A stretch of DNA of 60,000 bases from Tubulanus polymorphus (taxonomy: Eukaryota > Nemertea > Palaeonemertea > Tubulaniformes > Tubulanidae). The DNA lies in NCBI RefSeq assembly GCF_964204645.1, contig NC_134035.1, positions 9,612,501 to 9,672,500 on the forward strand, in the 5' to 3' direction. Below the pieces are notes generated by a model that made no database searches, had not been told where the DNA came from, and saw nothing but the letters and a program-made list of their open reading frames with translations. The position numbers and the translations under genes are program-made. This document shows, piece after piece, positions 33,120 through 47,154 of this stretch. How positions within the stretch are numbered: position 1 is the first letter of the stretch; each line of letters starts with the position of its first letter.

Positions 33120-36100
33120 TGTACGGAGCTCTGTATCAACATTTCGTAAAAATGAATATCGTTCTCCGTATTCAATACGGTATAAATGACGAGTAACGGG
33201 AAATATTATTATGTAAATTTCTATGAACGCACGACTAATGATTCTATTCAAAGTATCGCTGAAAATTGCGCCTAAACGCTTTCAGGGAAATACATCTTTT
33301 TTCCCGGATTCATCGATGATGTTGCGCGCGGATTTGAATGCTATCTTGCGAGCGTTTATCATATAGCCGCTATATCAGAGAAGCGCTTGATGATTGGAAA
33401 TCGACAAAATCTGGCGATTCGGTTGGATATTTATACCGTCCGAAAAATCGAGAGTAATCTACGATTTCTATGAAAGAGATCGCTACCGATGAAACTCGCC
33501 TCCCACGTGTATGTGTGTGTATGTATGTAAATATATGCCAGTATCTTTTGAAGTGTCTAATACTTTAATACTCGAACGATTCTTGTGTATATGACAAGAG
33601 TCGGTATTATCGTCATAAAAAAGACGACGATTCGTCGTACCGAGCGACGCACGTCATCATTTGGGTCCCCGGTGATTAGTATACACTCCTCACGCGACAC
33701 TGATTCCACGGCTTTGAAACAGCCTATGATCACACAGTAGACGCCTAAATGACCCTATATTACGGAAACCGACGTTCCTCAGATATATAAGTCTATGCCT
33801 GCGTGTTTACTATGAACCTTGATATCTGATGTTAACCAAAGTAGTTTGAGCTCCTTCCAAAATTTTATATGACTTGAAGTAAAGATAGGAAATTCGAGCG
33901 TTTAGGTCACATAAGCGCGTAAATCCAGGGGAAACCCTGCTAATGGCTGCTAGGCCAGCAAGTAGTTTTCGTCCCACATTCCCAACCTGAAATAACCAAA
34001 CCTTAAGCAAGGAGTGGTATCCGAGTACAGGTGTGCAAGTACATCCGAGCTGAGTATTGAAGGGAATCCCCCACCGTGTTTGGTAACGTTACTCCTGACA
34101 AAACAATCTGCAGGGAATCCTCTATTTCATCATCAATCTCTCATGGCCTACTACTATTTCATGCATTTGACCGTAATTAGTTACCTACCGTATTTGTAGA
34201 ACCTAATTGTATCAACCTTTTGTGGTCGTATGCCGTTTAAGCGTACGAGTCATGCGTTTTAGTAACACATGTAGAGAGATATTGCACGTGACATCATGGT
34301 TTGCTTGCCAACCAGCAGTGCTGAAGACAATACATAACAACGACAAAAAACTTAAAAAGTCGTCCGATGAAACGCTATTTGTATTTCAGACTCTCGAGTG
34401 ACTTGAAATAAGTCAATCTAACACACTCAACGGCAGCAATTCTTTCTCGAAGAGCGTTTATAACTAGGAGGACATTGTGGAGATGAGAACATCATGCTCT
34501 GTGGTGTTTGATTGAGTAGTGGCATAACAATCGCAGCCACTTCATGGTCAGTTGTATTTTGCACATGGATGCACTCGAGAGTTGCATTCATGTTTCGGAT
34601 AGGCATTCGAAACACTCGAATATACGAGTTTTTGCTTCCATTTCGCGAGATGTATATGTCTATGTGTGACTGGGACGATTGTGGAAACAATGGTATAAAA
34701 ACGTCAATACGCGAAGCACTCGCGAATCGATTCGGATATTTTCCCAGCTGAGAAGCTTAAAATATTCATTTTTTGTTTGCCTTCGATATACATTTATGAT
34801 TTTTCTCGCTAGATTTCGCGCGAGTCAATTCGAAAACTTGCCGACACGAAGCGCTCTCACAATTTCGAACGAATCCGCACGTAATCGCGTATAGCCTGTG
34901 AAAATCGAGTCGTATCGCTGGTTGAAAGCTCTTGAAATTATTCTTGACAGCACTCGCAATTATTTTCAATAAAGTCGTCGTAAACCCCGCGGGCGCGGAT
35001 ACGTACGGAAAAAGAGTAGACAGTCGATCGATGAAGCTACTATATTCATGTGATCTCGAAATTGACGTTGAGTACCGCGTTATTGTATATTCGACATTAA
35101 TATTCGCGCCGTGCATAGAAACCGAATTCACCTTTAAGATAATTCATTAAAATTGATTGTAATCGATCCCCGAATGCCTAACATAAAAACAAGAAAGCTA
35201 TTTTAGCCTATATAAATATCCCCGATCATGAAGCTCACAAAAAGAAAATTCGATAATTCGCATGTCTGGAGGGAGCCATTGCCCCATCTCGACTATATCT
35301 GAGATACGTCAATGATTTACGTATAAAAGGCCTTTCCTAGCAGCTATAATTCAGTTATCAACGGTGAATTATTGATGCGCATTCTATATTTTCAAAATTA
35401 ACGACCGGTGCATAGAACATATATACTCCTCGCCGTGGTATTTGGAATGTTAGACGAGTATTGCCGAAATGAAGGTTGAAAATTATCGAAAAGAAAATAT
35501 ACGCCATTTCATGACCCGAAGTCGGTTTTCGAAAAAACCTATAGCGCTTGAACCATTCGGCCACAGGACCCCTCGGTGATCTTTATCAAAACCCGATCAC
35601 TTCGTGCATAACCTTAAACTGTCTATGATACATCAGATTTTGTAGTGAATGGTTGAACTGAAAACATGAAATTCTATTCGAATGAACTGCTCTCCGTATA
35701 GGTAAATTACGCCATATCTGACATCTTATAGGTAGCTAATTGTAGCTTAATCAGAATAAAGCAGTGAAATTACGAGCGCCTGAATATTCCGACAACGGTC
35801 AAATATATATGTCTATATGGTGTATATACATGGTCTATTACACGGATGCAATAAATTTTGAATTGAAGTGAATTGGCCCAAAAGTTCACATTCGAGTTCA
35901 AGTTCGAATTTAATTTACGGAAAGCACAGCAGGATCGAAAAAGAAACCTTGAAAGTTGGACCCGTTGAGGTGGTTCATTGGTAGATGTAACCCGTCCAGT
36001 TTTTTTCATTATCTCAAGCCGCGGTTTAATTATTCTATCCGATGAACTCGATTACTGGCTGGAGAATCTAGTTACACGACCCGTATGTTTCTTTATCCCG

Positions 36101-39100
36101 TCGCACAATGTATTCGCCAGCCGATGGTGATAGAATTGCTGGCCATTTGGCGGCGAGGTCTCCCCAGTTAATGGCGCGCTATATTGATTCCGTATGGATT
36201 TATGGCAGTGGCCGACGGAGATATTACGGAAAACACACTGGTAAATAGAGATTGCCGCAAAAATAACCGACAATCAATGACTGATTTCCTTTTGGGTAAT
36301 TTGTGCCATTAGGCGCTACAAGTTTTTCGGTCGATCTTGGGTGGCGATTGAATGAGGGAAAAGTCGAATACCGAGTACCAGCCGCGCAGTCGTACAGAAC
36401 GAATATGTCGCGATGTCGACAGTCAATTGATTTGCGTGTCTCGTGTTGATGCGATCGGGCTATTTTTTCTAGCATGTATATATATGAATAGGTGTACAGT
36501 TGATGAATGAGGATCGATTCGTCGGCGAAGATATTCAACAGTATCGCTGAGACTGAAGTTATACACATCGACACAAAACGAGTTTAAGCCGGGGGATTAG
36601 CGAGATGAGCTGAGAGGACTTATACAGTAGTAATCCCGATGTTAGCTTCTCGACGGAGCCGCCCTTGGAGTCGCCCAGGCATCAGCAATAAATGACGGAA
36701 GTGTTGAATAGTTTTTTCCCCAATTCGCACCGGCTTTTAATCAATTTGCCACACGCCGTCAGGAAAAATGCTTCCGAAACAATTACGAATGTTTGATTAC
36801 ATATATAAGAACACCTGTCATAGAACAAAATTGATCACTCTAATCCGTGATTCGGCTAATGTACAAGCTAATCCCAGAATATGGAACTGAAAATATATCT
36901 ATAGATATACAGAAATGTTTTCTTCGAACTAGTAAATGATTAAGGTATGAGGTAAGTCTGCTTTCACAGAGGGCAAACTGGTTTTCTCTGTTTGATCATG
37001 TGACTGATTCGGGCCGTATAATGTCAAATGTCTGATATGCTGAACTATAGGGGGCGCACTCGAACCTCACGATATCCAAAACAAGGAAAGATGTAGAATT
37101 TTCTTAAAACCGAATCCGGTATAGCAGTCATCCGAGTTAAACTTTAACCCCAAATTTCCGAACTGAACCGGCTCTTGGTGCATACACCGAAAATCAAGAA
37201 CAACGAGATGAAATGCCGAAAGAACCGTGTCTTTGCTGAGGGAGATGCAGCGGACGACTGACCGTTCCATCCGTCGTATGACACCGGGAAAGATCGTATC
37301 GGAAAAAAACCAGTTGCGGCGGCTGGTCAAAATGTCATAGAACGTGTTTTGGTCACTGTCAGACTACTTTTGATTAATAGTATCGGCTAATCTCTCCGTC
37401 GTTTCGCTAATGTTGCCACTTAGATCTAGATAATGCGCTTGGCTTAAACGACAGACTTTATCACGCCAAAGCGATTAATCACAGTCCCGGTACAGTAAGC
37501 GACGACTGAACTACCGCGCGCGCTGCCCCCAGTTAATTTTTGCCCAATTAAGGTAAACGAAGAGCGCTCACGTCGGGGTTTTAGACGATGACATTTCGGT
37601 TTGATGAATCGAAACCGTCATTAATGGAGGACGACCCCAATTTAAAACATCGGCCACATCGGAATGGAAACTAACGAGGTCTCATTACTGTGTCACTGGA
37701 ATGCAACATGGCCATATTCCGTCGCGACGTCGTCGGACGCAGTTCATCAAAATACGTCGCACGCTCGTGACAAATAATGTAAAAACGCGAACGCTTTCCC
37801 CGTCCCTATCAGACACAAGGCTTATATATGTATATATACATATATGTCCCGACGATATAATGCATCCACATCGCGGGTGAATCAATATTCTACCGTTATA
37901 ATCCTCCATTAGCGGAAGTGACGTCGGACGAAACAAGCGCGAGAACACCATATAACCTAGATTTCGCTCGTGTTTACCGGATGTTGGATGAATAACAAAC
38001 GGACAAACGATGAAATACCGATATAGGGGGATATCGCCATCGGAATACGGCACTTTTGTCGTGTGTACATTTTATTGAATATATACCCGGCGATCGTATA
38101 AACCGCATAATCATCATCCGGTAACGATAAAATCGGCTGACTGGCATGTGCACGCGGCGCTATTGTGCTTACGTAATTTTGTGATGGTATACCCGCTTCG
38201 CAAACAACGACGTAGCAATACATCGACCATTAGCGGCTAATGAGAGCGATGACAATCGTCTAATGTTTTCATTTTTTCCCCATGCCGTGCCGTTCAGATG
38301 GTTGTAATGTCTGGTGCCGCTCGCTAATCGCGTGCAATATTTATCAGTGGAAATTTGTAACTCTTTGTACGAGTGCTCTATTCGTCGGAGAAGTTAATTG
38401 TTGCCACTCGAGCATCGTCGATGATGTTTTTTTTATACCCGAACGAACATTAAACCTTTAAATATTCACTATTTCAGCGAAGTAAAAACTATACGCCAAC
38501 ATTCATCGAGTACTTTTCGCATTGTTCGATACGCCATAGATTTGAAATAATTATATATCTCCGCATTCGAACACAACGAAGACTCATAAAGAGGCGAGTC
38601 ACATCGATGACCATTCACTTTATTACAAAAATGCATATTTGAATACCTAGATGTATCTGCCAACAGTGGAAGCTTCTATACCAACCGCCAATCCTACCAT
38701 CGAAACCTTGGCCAGAGGGCTAAAGCTAATTAAGATAAGGCCAGTTTTTTAGGTCAATAATTTATTGGATGTAAGGCTTGTCTGTGTCTTTTTGGGGCAC
38801 CCCCCCCCCCTATCATTTGCTACAGTCTTTAGATTTGAGGGTGTACTCTCAAGGAATTAAATTCAACGTTCAATGATTGTGTACACGATCTAATAATGTT
38901 CATAAAATATAATTTATTCATCCTATGGGGTGATGATGAACACTGATTTGAAGTGAGTTATCGGTGAGAAGGAATCAATGTCTATATCGTCACCATTTCG
39001 CATTGTAACAGTAAATATTGAAATGAGTCGTATCATTAAAACGGTAATGATCAGCCAGTTTGTTTAATAATCTCACTGGCGTTTCTATCTTCATCCAATC

Positions 39101-39890
39101 CAGAGATATGAACGAAACAAGAAAATCAAATTGGAAAAAGGCAAAAAATCCCATAAATGTCTATCTGGAGCATACCCAAAAAAACATGGCGCTTGGAAAC
39201 TTGAAAGTTTATTGAAGTCTTATTGAAAAGCTGTATTGAACTCCCGTTGAGAAATTGGCCAAATTTCTGTGCAAATAAACAAACACGTAGGTGAAAAAGG
39301 TCGAGCGGTGTTGCTATCGTATTCCTGGCGCGCATGTAATATCCATGATGTTATAAAGCAACGACTGAGAGAGAACGAGAGCTAAGTAAACGACGATTAA
39401 AAACATCCCCGAGGATCCGGTATCGGATCAGAGACCGCGGTTCCGATAACGCAGCAGTCATCATTCCTCCTCGCAGCTATTGTCACCAGCACAAGGGTTC
39501 TCGGTATAACGTCGATCTCCCTATCGCGCGTATTACGCTCTAGCTAATCTTACAGCAACAAGACAAATGGATACGAATACCGCGTAAGACTGCAGATAAT
39601 GTGTAGAAGTTTTTTTTCGACAACAGGGACTAATTACCCGGTAATGGGAGCACTTGCTCGCGGTGACGTCGTCTTTCACGTAAAGCGAGGATTTATGCCA
39701 TCACAAATCGGCGCGTATTCATTAAGCGTGACCTCCCCCGGAGCGCCTTGGCCAATAAATACTATAACTCTAGTCACTTATTTCTTGTCTGATGAATTTC
39801 GTATAAGAAGAATCTTCAAAGTTTAACGACGAAATAACTCGATGTCTGATATTCTTAAAATGCAACACCATCGCTTGATACTTAAAACGT
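33120..39890. other. Intron 1 segment, largely unique
   Basis: Contains a MITE end (33923-33975, CCAGGGGAAACCCTGCTAAT), a tRNA-like fragment (35525-35580, minus), a TATATATGTATATATACATA palindrome near 37825, a C run at 38800-38810, and homeodomain-like CCAATTAAGG / TCATTAATGG words at 37540-37625. No gene recognised. Confidence 0.45.
35525..35580 (-). repeat. tRNA-like A-box fragment
   Basis: Minus strand reads GTCCTGTGGCCGAATGGTTC then AAGCGC, the 5' half of a class II (Ser/Leu-type) tRNA or a SINE head. The 3' half with a B box is absent. Confidence 0.45.
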
Positions 39891-39960
39891 TTTTTCTTCC
39901 TCGAATACCGAGGATGCTTCATCAGCCGCTTTCGAGAGTAATCATTGCATAGCTGAATGA
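39800..39960 (-). repeat. Possible Penelope-like terminal stem-loop
   Basis: Minus strand: CTGATGA (39925-39919), AGCA, a perfect 6-bp hairpin TCCTCG/CGAGGA (39914-39898), then AGAAAAAACG. The order resembles a hammerhead core, but four extra bases separate the core from the stem, so it is not canonical. Confidence 0.3.
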
Positions 39961-40569
39961 CAAAAAAAACCACGACGAAGAGCGCCGTATCAACGCCTTT
40001 CGATTCGGCTATTTCTGTCATTGTAATAAGCTTCATTGTGAGTTTCTAATGAAGCATTGTGCGCCAGTCGTTCGGTAGGACGACGTCATTTGCGGTAATG
40101 ATCAGAAAATTGGTCAAGCGAGAAATCCAGATCACAGACATCATTCTGAAATTTGATCAAGTCAATAACACCACGGGCGCTGACATTCAACAGAACACTT
40201 TCTATATTAGATAAAGTACACGACTCTAATGATGTCAGTCTATGGCGTTGTACTCTTCATATCTAGCCAATTAATTTACGATGAAGATCGAGTAGAGAAA
40301 TACGTTTTGAATAACAATAAAACAGAATTTCAACTGCAATGCCTCTCCTCCTCACTGGATTATATCCAGAGCTTTTTTCCGACAGTTTTTTCTCGCATTT
40401 TTTCTGCGCTTTTCTCCGATTTAAAATCGTTTTGGCCGCAATGATATGATATATGATATGATATGAAATCATTTTTCTCATGGATCCTACATATCACCAA
40501 CATTATTTGAATGCGATTAGTTTTTACTAAAGTCAGGATCTTGGAGGGGACCACAGAGGAGCCTTTTAA

Positions 40570-40830
40570 GGCTGTAATCTGTGAGGCATACGTGACGAGT
40601 GGGGAAGGGTGTTCGGGGGTAGCAAACGAACCGCCCATAATTGTTAATAATTGTCAACGTACCCTTCAAAAAGTCAGTGTAAAAAATTCGGGGTCGAGAC
40701 CTTTCCAAATCTGCATATTTTTTTGATAAATGCCATTTTTCACGGCGAAAAAATGCCATTCTTATTGAAACAGAACTGTCGCTCGGCACGGGCCGGCTCT
40801 GGGCCCCGTAAACAGCTAAAGCGCTTGGAT
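40570..40830 (+). repeat. Dispersed repeat (pair with 48400-48700)
   Basis: Shares with the second copy GGGTGTTCGGGG-like sequence (there ACCCGAACACCC in opposite sense), AACGAACC, CCCTTCAAAAAGTCA, then GGTC.AGAC.TTTC and a GCTCG.CACGG end. Confidence 0.55.
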
Positions 40831-40839
40831 ACTCCATAA

Positions 40840-43800
40840 CTTAGCAAATAAACGAAACTGAATCTAAAGGAGTTGGGTTAGCGGTAGATAACCCATCACC
40901 GAGCACGGTATAACTGGGTTTAATGTTTCCTTTCCTCAACGGAGAAGAAACCAAGAACATATCGACCGAGAAACTGCCATCATCTCCCCGAGTTGACCCT
41001 ATGAACCTATGGCTTGCTGACACCAGTGACAGAACGATGGCTTAAGCCATCGAGTGACATTCCGACGTATGATGATCCACCAGGAGACATTTTCGAAGCG
41101 AGGTATCATCGAAATGATATTATCACCGGCAAAAAGCGACTTTCGACTTTTCATCGATATTTCACGAAACCGAAATCCCCGGAGAAGGTAAAACCCGGCG
41201 AACAAATAAATGACTTTGTCAAAATATTTTGCCTCCGGTGAAATTGAGTTATGACCATCACACCGCCGCGTTCGAGCATGCGCCCGGTGACACGGGATAT
41301 TCAAACACGATTTGAATAATGTATCGCCTTATCGTCGACAAACGACAAAACAGCGGTAATACACCGGTTCAACGAATCGAATTTACATCCGTTTAGTGAT
41401 AGGTTCACCTCGACAGTACCGAACACGTATCGAAAATAACGTCATTTCTTATTCATTCATTCTCATAACTACAGACACCTAAATTATCCCAGAGCTGCTT
41501 TTCACAAATACAAACTTTATAGCAAATCATTTCTTGCTCAGATGCCACGCACCTGGCGCAACACTGCCGACTGTCTTCGTACGTCATCCAGCATCAAATC
41601 TCTTTCGTATTTATTCAAGAAATAAACCTGGGATAACTACATTTAATTATATAGAGAAACTATATAGAGAGAATTAAGCATTCATTCATTCATTCATTCA
41701 TTCATTTCTTATTCATTCGTTCGCGCGTCCGCCCGTTATAGATGCGACACCTCGAGCTCCGACAACAGTCAATATTCGCTATAACGCTGCCGTCCTCTTT
41801 AATTCCACTGCGATCACTTAACGCAAACGTTTTTTAGAAAATTTGCCAACTCGAATGCAATGGAAACGCCATTGTTTATAACGCTAAATTCGTTATAACA
41901 TCGGTCCCAACAGTGGCATTATGAAGAACTTTTATTGCAACGCGTTACATCGATGATGTTTCTCTTTTTAACCAACATGTGAAGAAAGTCTTCACTTCTA
42001 GATTCTGGTAATGAACGATGTTTCAACAAATTGCGAAACGTCTATCTTTAAACCACTGGCGTCAATGTCATGCGACCACTAGAAGTCTGATGATATGGTA
42101 CAGATAGTTTTGAACTGAATTCTTGATACAGGGCCGCCAACCTCCGAAAAGCAGATTGAGCTTTTTCAGTTACATTCCATTGAAATATGAATGAAAATGT
42201 TCATAGTAATCAGTAATCAACAGTAAGACTCGCAGTAACATCATTCATATTTCTGTATGCATCAAACAAATCAAATCAATATTTTTTTGTTCTAAAAAAT
42301 TGTTACAAATACTAAACATCGGGAACTGTTGGCAGCTCTGCGACGAACTGAACGCCAGGTCGTTTCGATTCCAGGAAAAATCTTCGTTCCATTCGTTCCA
42401 TAGAGAAAATGGCAATTTCAACAGAAAATTTAATTCATATAACATATTACATAAAAATAACTCGTGGAATTCTATATAAATTCATTGAATATAGAATATA
42501 TCATCATGCGAAAAGCTATGGAAATCATGAGCTTAGTAACGGAATGCCGTTACGAATTTGACAAGCTAAATCTCGAAGAAAAACCGTAAATCTACTAATC
42601 TGAACTAATACCTCGTAAGATGTGGGCGCTAATCCTTCGAATGCGCAGTTATTGCTGATTTCGCCGCTGAATGTTTCCAGCGCATTATCACGACGCATTG
42701 TACACCTCATATTATGAGTCTTCTTCTCAGAACGAACCGCTCGTCTAAAGATCGCTTGCCTCCATCTTAAATTGTATCTACTAAATAGGCCTGTATGAGC
42801 ACTGGAGCTGGATGGCGTGATTACTGGATTTCCAGGTCTTGGAATCCAAATATCATACGACCCAGCGAAAAAATATATATTGATATAGGCGGGGGTTCAG
42901 CTTTTTACTGAAATTGAGAAGAAATTGTAGCGCGGTCAAGTGGGCGCCTGGCTATGAGCGAAACTGGTGGATCCTCGCTTGCCACAGGAAACATTCTCGT
43001 CTACTATATTGCAGCGTTACCGAGCTCCATAGGCTTTCTAAAAAGTCTGTATCTGTGTCAGACAGAGGAATGAAATCGCAGGTAATATCGATCAGTAAAA
43101 ATTTCGAATGAACATCATCATCGTCTGCCTAATCGAGCAGCCGTGACCTTCAAAACGGATTCTAGGTTAAGCGTTCCGTTCGTTTAGTGAAATAAATAAC
43201 TTAACGGTGGTTAATATCATAACAGTATATACCGAAGTTGATCATTTATTCACTATACCGATATAACCACGCGTTGTCCGAAATCCAATAAAACAGGGTT
43301 GGTTTGTTTCCATCAGTCAATATCGATGCGGATACATACTTGATACTTACAGCTAGTCAAACATAGTAAATAATTACAGGGCGGTATCTGGACGAGTTTT
43401 TTCTCTCCAATTTAAACAGTTCGTATACGCGGGTGATTACGAATCGATTAGCGCCTTCCGACGTCCTCCATTCCGGACGAGAACATACGTCAAAATTGAT
43501 CGGAACATTTTATGGCTATATCGCCGATAGGTTTGCTTAGGTTTTTTGCTTTAAACAAACTATAATAAAGAAATACATAAATGGGCTATGACGCGGTGTA
43601 GCAGTACGTCGATCGAACCGGCTGCGGCGTTTACGATATTGAATTAACCCGTTTACACCGGCGAGAATCCATTTCGTCATCAGTAATTTCACGTCTGCGT
43701 GGCTTGTACCAACGAACGAAACGTTTTCGAAGATGACGCTTTCGCGGCCGCAGTGTTTATTTAGTGGGAATCGATGTGGTCTCTCGATTGGAACGAAACG

Positions 43801-44150
43801 CGCACCGATAACGATTATGAAACGGGACGCGACACGAGCTGAATACTGAGAATGCGAATCTTGTCATTTCTTGAGTCGTTTATTGCGGCTGTGCGCTGTC
43901 AACTCCGGCCCGCGCGGTCAATACTAGAGATCCGAACTGTTCGACGGAGATTGCGTTGCATAAGCCGAAAAAACCTGTTCGGAAACATGCACCGATTATT
44001 TGTCTCCTTATTGATAAAAAAATGTCGTTATTTTCATCCGTCTGATACGTTACGTGATCTATATCATTGATGGGGTATAGGCTTATGCACAAAACAACAG
44101 GACCCAGTTCCGAAATTCTATGTTAGAATTTCACTTTCGAGTTAAAACAT
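40840..44150. other. Intron 1 segment, largely unique
   Basis: Contains an ATTC microsatellite. The frames at 40999-41304 (minus) and 41014-41241 (plus) cover the same bases and neither is convincing. Nothing else recognised. Confidence 0.45.
41680..41706. repeat. ATTC microsatellite
   Basis: Six to seven ATTC units, with further decayed units to about 41725. Confidence 0.9.
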
Positions 44151-44157
44151 CATTTAC

Positions 44158-44345
44158 ATAAAAAAAGAAATTCCGACCGACTATCCAACTATAATCTGTA
44201 CTTCGATTTCCGATTTCAAAGTCAAGCCCCCTGTTTTGTTCCCGGCAGGTGTGATGGGTTTGACTGAGGCCAAACCAAATCAAAATCGAAATCAATCATC
44301 AAGCAAATGAATACGAGGGACGATTCCCTATATATAGATAAAAAA
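44158..44345 (+). repeat. Dispersed repeat, second copy of 30458-30665
   Basis: Matches the first copy from an A-rich start through CTGTACTTCGATTTCCGATT, TGTTCCCGGCAGGTGTGATG and on to GATTCCCTATATATAG. Confidence 0.65.
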
Positions 44346-44349
44346 GAAA

Positions 44350-46330
44350 GTGAACTAATGAAGCCAGAGTCAAACTGAACCAAGCAACTTGTGACGGATC
44401 CCCGGATTGTTTCGATAGTAATAACACAATGACGTCACACCCGAGCACTGACGTTACGTCCAAGCTACAACATCGAAAATTAGAACTTATCGTATAATCA
44501 GGTGACGTCACAGCGCATCGTATTGGCATAATGCATACTCCAATCTAATTTCAATTAAGTCAGAATATATATACTTAAATCTATGATCTGGGAGAGGTGT
44601 TAATTCGACATGTTGATGACGTGAATGGTTCGGTCTTATCTTCAGTTTCAGCCCCGCGGTGCCGCTATAGCAGATAAAACCCGAGGTCAGGCGATGGTTC
44701 GTCTGATATAAATCGGAGTTGAATCAATTATTTTGATGGATCACGTTCTACCTGCTGCCGATATACAACAGGTTCATTTACTTTGCCCGCTATTTCCTAT
44801 TCAACTTGCTGAGTATCTGCGCTAAATAATTAACCGAGTCGTAATGGGTAAAATGCTTCACCACTTTTTGACTGTCTGTTGTCGCGTAGGCGTGAGCTTC
44901 CAATCGTCGCGTAGGCCTACCTGCCTACCTGTGGCCTACAGTGGGCATTGCGCAAATGGTATTTTTAGCGGGAAGTCGTGGTGTATGAATTATTCACATA
45001 TAAAGCACGAATGATGTTCAGAAAGATTACTCAACTCATTCTTTTTGGTGCAGGGTCTCGTTCCCCAAACGTTGAATCAAAGTTTTTCTAGCTAACTCCC
45101 TTCAAAAACAGTTCTTTCTTTGAGGCACATCGTCGATCATGAATGGATTGATTTCTGTCTCCACATTGAAATACACAAGTCATAAGATCGATGACCACTT
45201 GATTTACTACTGTGCATAATTTGGCTATATAACAAAAAAGGTGATATATCTAGATCTATTCGGCTATCGCCACAAACCCAATCAAACCCACCACATACGC
45301 CTAAATCCCTCGTGCACACCAGATGATCGTGATCGTAGAATTCTGATTACGTCTTAGAAATCCCAAGAACCCGCGCATAGTCACGAAAAATATACACGAA
45401 ATCTAGACGACCAACGATATCCGATACGTATACGTGGTCGTGTCTGATGGCTTTAAAACAAGACCGCATCAGCAAGAGTGGCTTCCCAGAGTTCTCCGGA
45501 AGCTAGTGAATGTGAAAGTAGTGTTTATAATCTACCAAATTCATTTACGTTTTGAGCCGAAACTTGTCTTTAGATAGATCAATCACTAAATATTGAATAA
45601 AATTGCCATTGCCAAGAAAACACTTTCGTAGTGCTGCAAGCGCCTCGGGCCTCGCACTTCCAAAATGGGGGCTTTTTTATTCCTTTACCGGCCTTCAAAG
45701 ATGTGGTCGTGCTAAACGTTATCATGAACCTGTCGAAGAACGCGGGCGAAAGCGTGATCATCAATGAACAAAATGAAACCCCACACGTTGAAACAAGATA
45801 CGTAGATTGTTCGTTTTCGGAAATAATATAGATTTTAGGATAAGATATGTTCTTGTCTGTGGCTAGGCGTGAACGGCCCATGCCTTCGCTCGATAGAAAT
45901 TATCTTTCAATTTTCTATGTGTCTTATCTATGAAACTGCGCGGCTTTTTCTGCGGATATCTTCCATATCCACGCTGTACAACGAAATAATCTATCGACAG
46001 CGCGCGTTACTCCCGAAATAAAAAAAAATAAGAATTGATCCAACTGTGAAATTCAGAACACAGCGGCGGATGGAAATATAGCCAACTAATGGAGAATATA
46101 GATCGATGAATACGTCGGTGCTGAGGGGTATTAGCTGCGAAATGAAAGCCGAAAGTCGATGGATGGCAAGAAGGATCTTTCAACCTCGAAGCTGATCGGC
46201 GAATCGAATTATCTCAAGGTTCATCGGGAATGGTTTCAATGATGCGAAATGTTTACATCTTAAGAAACCGTATCAGACGCGTGGCGCGTGTATATCGGCT
46301 GCAATGAGAGATGTATGAGAGATGTGGGCG
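44350..46330. other. Unique intronic sequence
   Basis: Short frames on both strands near 45579-45881 are unsupported. GCGTAGGC...GCGTAGGCCTACCTGCCTACC near 44885-44930 is a small palindromic patch. Confidence 0.4.
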
Positions 46331-46334
46331 GTAG

Positions 46335-46575
46335 GGTTTAGATTGTGGGTGCGGGATCAAACCCTGCCTCTGTCTCAACTCAGGAGTATCTGATAGATGA
46401 CTCCAGCTGGAACCGCTTCTCCCCGGGAGAGAGTGTTACATACAAAGGCCAGCCATGGCTCAGAAAAGACCATCCTCTCCGGCAGGGATTCGAACCTGAT
46501 GGCCTCAATACTCGCCATGGTACGAAATCCTGCCAAACTGCCTGCGCAGGTACACGTGCAGCTTAGATGATGTCA
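46335..46575 (-). mobile_element. tRNA-derived SINE (minus copy)
   Basis: On the minus strand: GTACCTGCGCAGG, TTTCGTACCATGGC and CATCAGGTTCGAATCCCTGC (B box), then a body with CTCTCCCGGGGAGAAGCGG. The head matches the plus copy at 47020-47150. Confidence 0.75.
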
Positions 46576-46681
46576 TTGTTAGCCAATCAGATTTTCCGTT
46601 TTAATTTATCCCCGGGTTTTCCCATTTATAGTTCTTCCGTGAAATTTGCCTCAGCGATTATACAACAAGCAATCCGATTGG

Positions 46682-46804
46682 TGTAGAGAGAATCCCACAA
46701 TTATAACGAAAAAGTCCGAAAATGAAACTTCGAGATAGTAGTTTATTTCAACGTATCGACTATATCCTAATAGTCATCTTCAGGAATAATGAGATATTAC
46801 AAAA

Positions 46805-46878
<74 letters not shown>

Positions 46879-46960
46879 ATAATCGATACGTTGAAATAAA
46901 CTACTATCTCGAAGTTTCATTTTCGGACTTTTTCGTTATAATTGTGGGATTCTCTCTACA
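46682..46960. mobile_element. Perfect 78-bp inverted repeat around a TA run, Penelope-like terminal sequences
   Basis: Arms 46682-46759 and 46883-46960 are exactly complementary, base for base, over 78 nt. The right arm continues to about 46995 with the same tail as 59150-59205 (CAACACGGATATAG.GTTCTA.CAATCGT), so it is the 3' part of that element family. The left arm is followed by the complement of CTGAAGATGACTATTAGGAT then ATAGTC. The GAAA of the ribozyme-like core is GATA here, so the core is mutated. The spacer of 123 nt is mostly TA. Confidence 0.85.
46809..46875. repeat. TA microsatellite
   Basis: 67 nt of uninterrupted TA at the centre of the palindrome. Confidence 0.95.
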
Positions 46961-47019
46961 TCGCATCAACACGGATATAGCGTTCTATCAATCGTAATCC
47001 GATTGATGCCACACGTTTT

Positions 47020-47150
47020 CGTGCGGCAAACCTGCGCATGTACCTGCGCACCCGGTCTAATGCAGCAGGGTTTCGTGCCATGGCTGAGTCCAGCGATGCC
47101 ATCAGGTTCGAACCCCTACCTGGGTAGGATGAGATACGATCAATCAAAGA
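47020..47150 (+). mobile_element. tRNA-derived SINE (plus copy)
   Basis: GTACCTGCGCACC, GGGTTTCGTGCCATGGC and GCCATCAGGTTCGAACCCCT (B box at about 47104-47114), then ACCTGGGTAGGATG. Opposite orientation to 46335-46575. Confidence 0.75.
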
Positions 47151-47154
47151 CACA

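Noticed and set aside
46722-46997. 91-codon frame through the TA run
   Set aside because: The Tyr-Ile stretch is just the TA microsatellite translated; the same occurs at 50243-50575.
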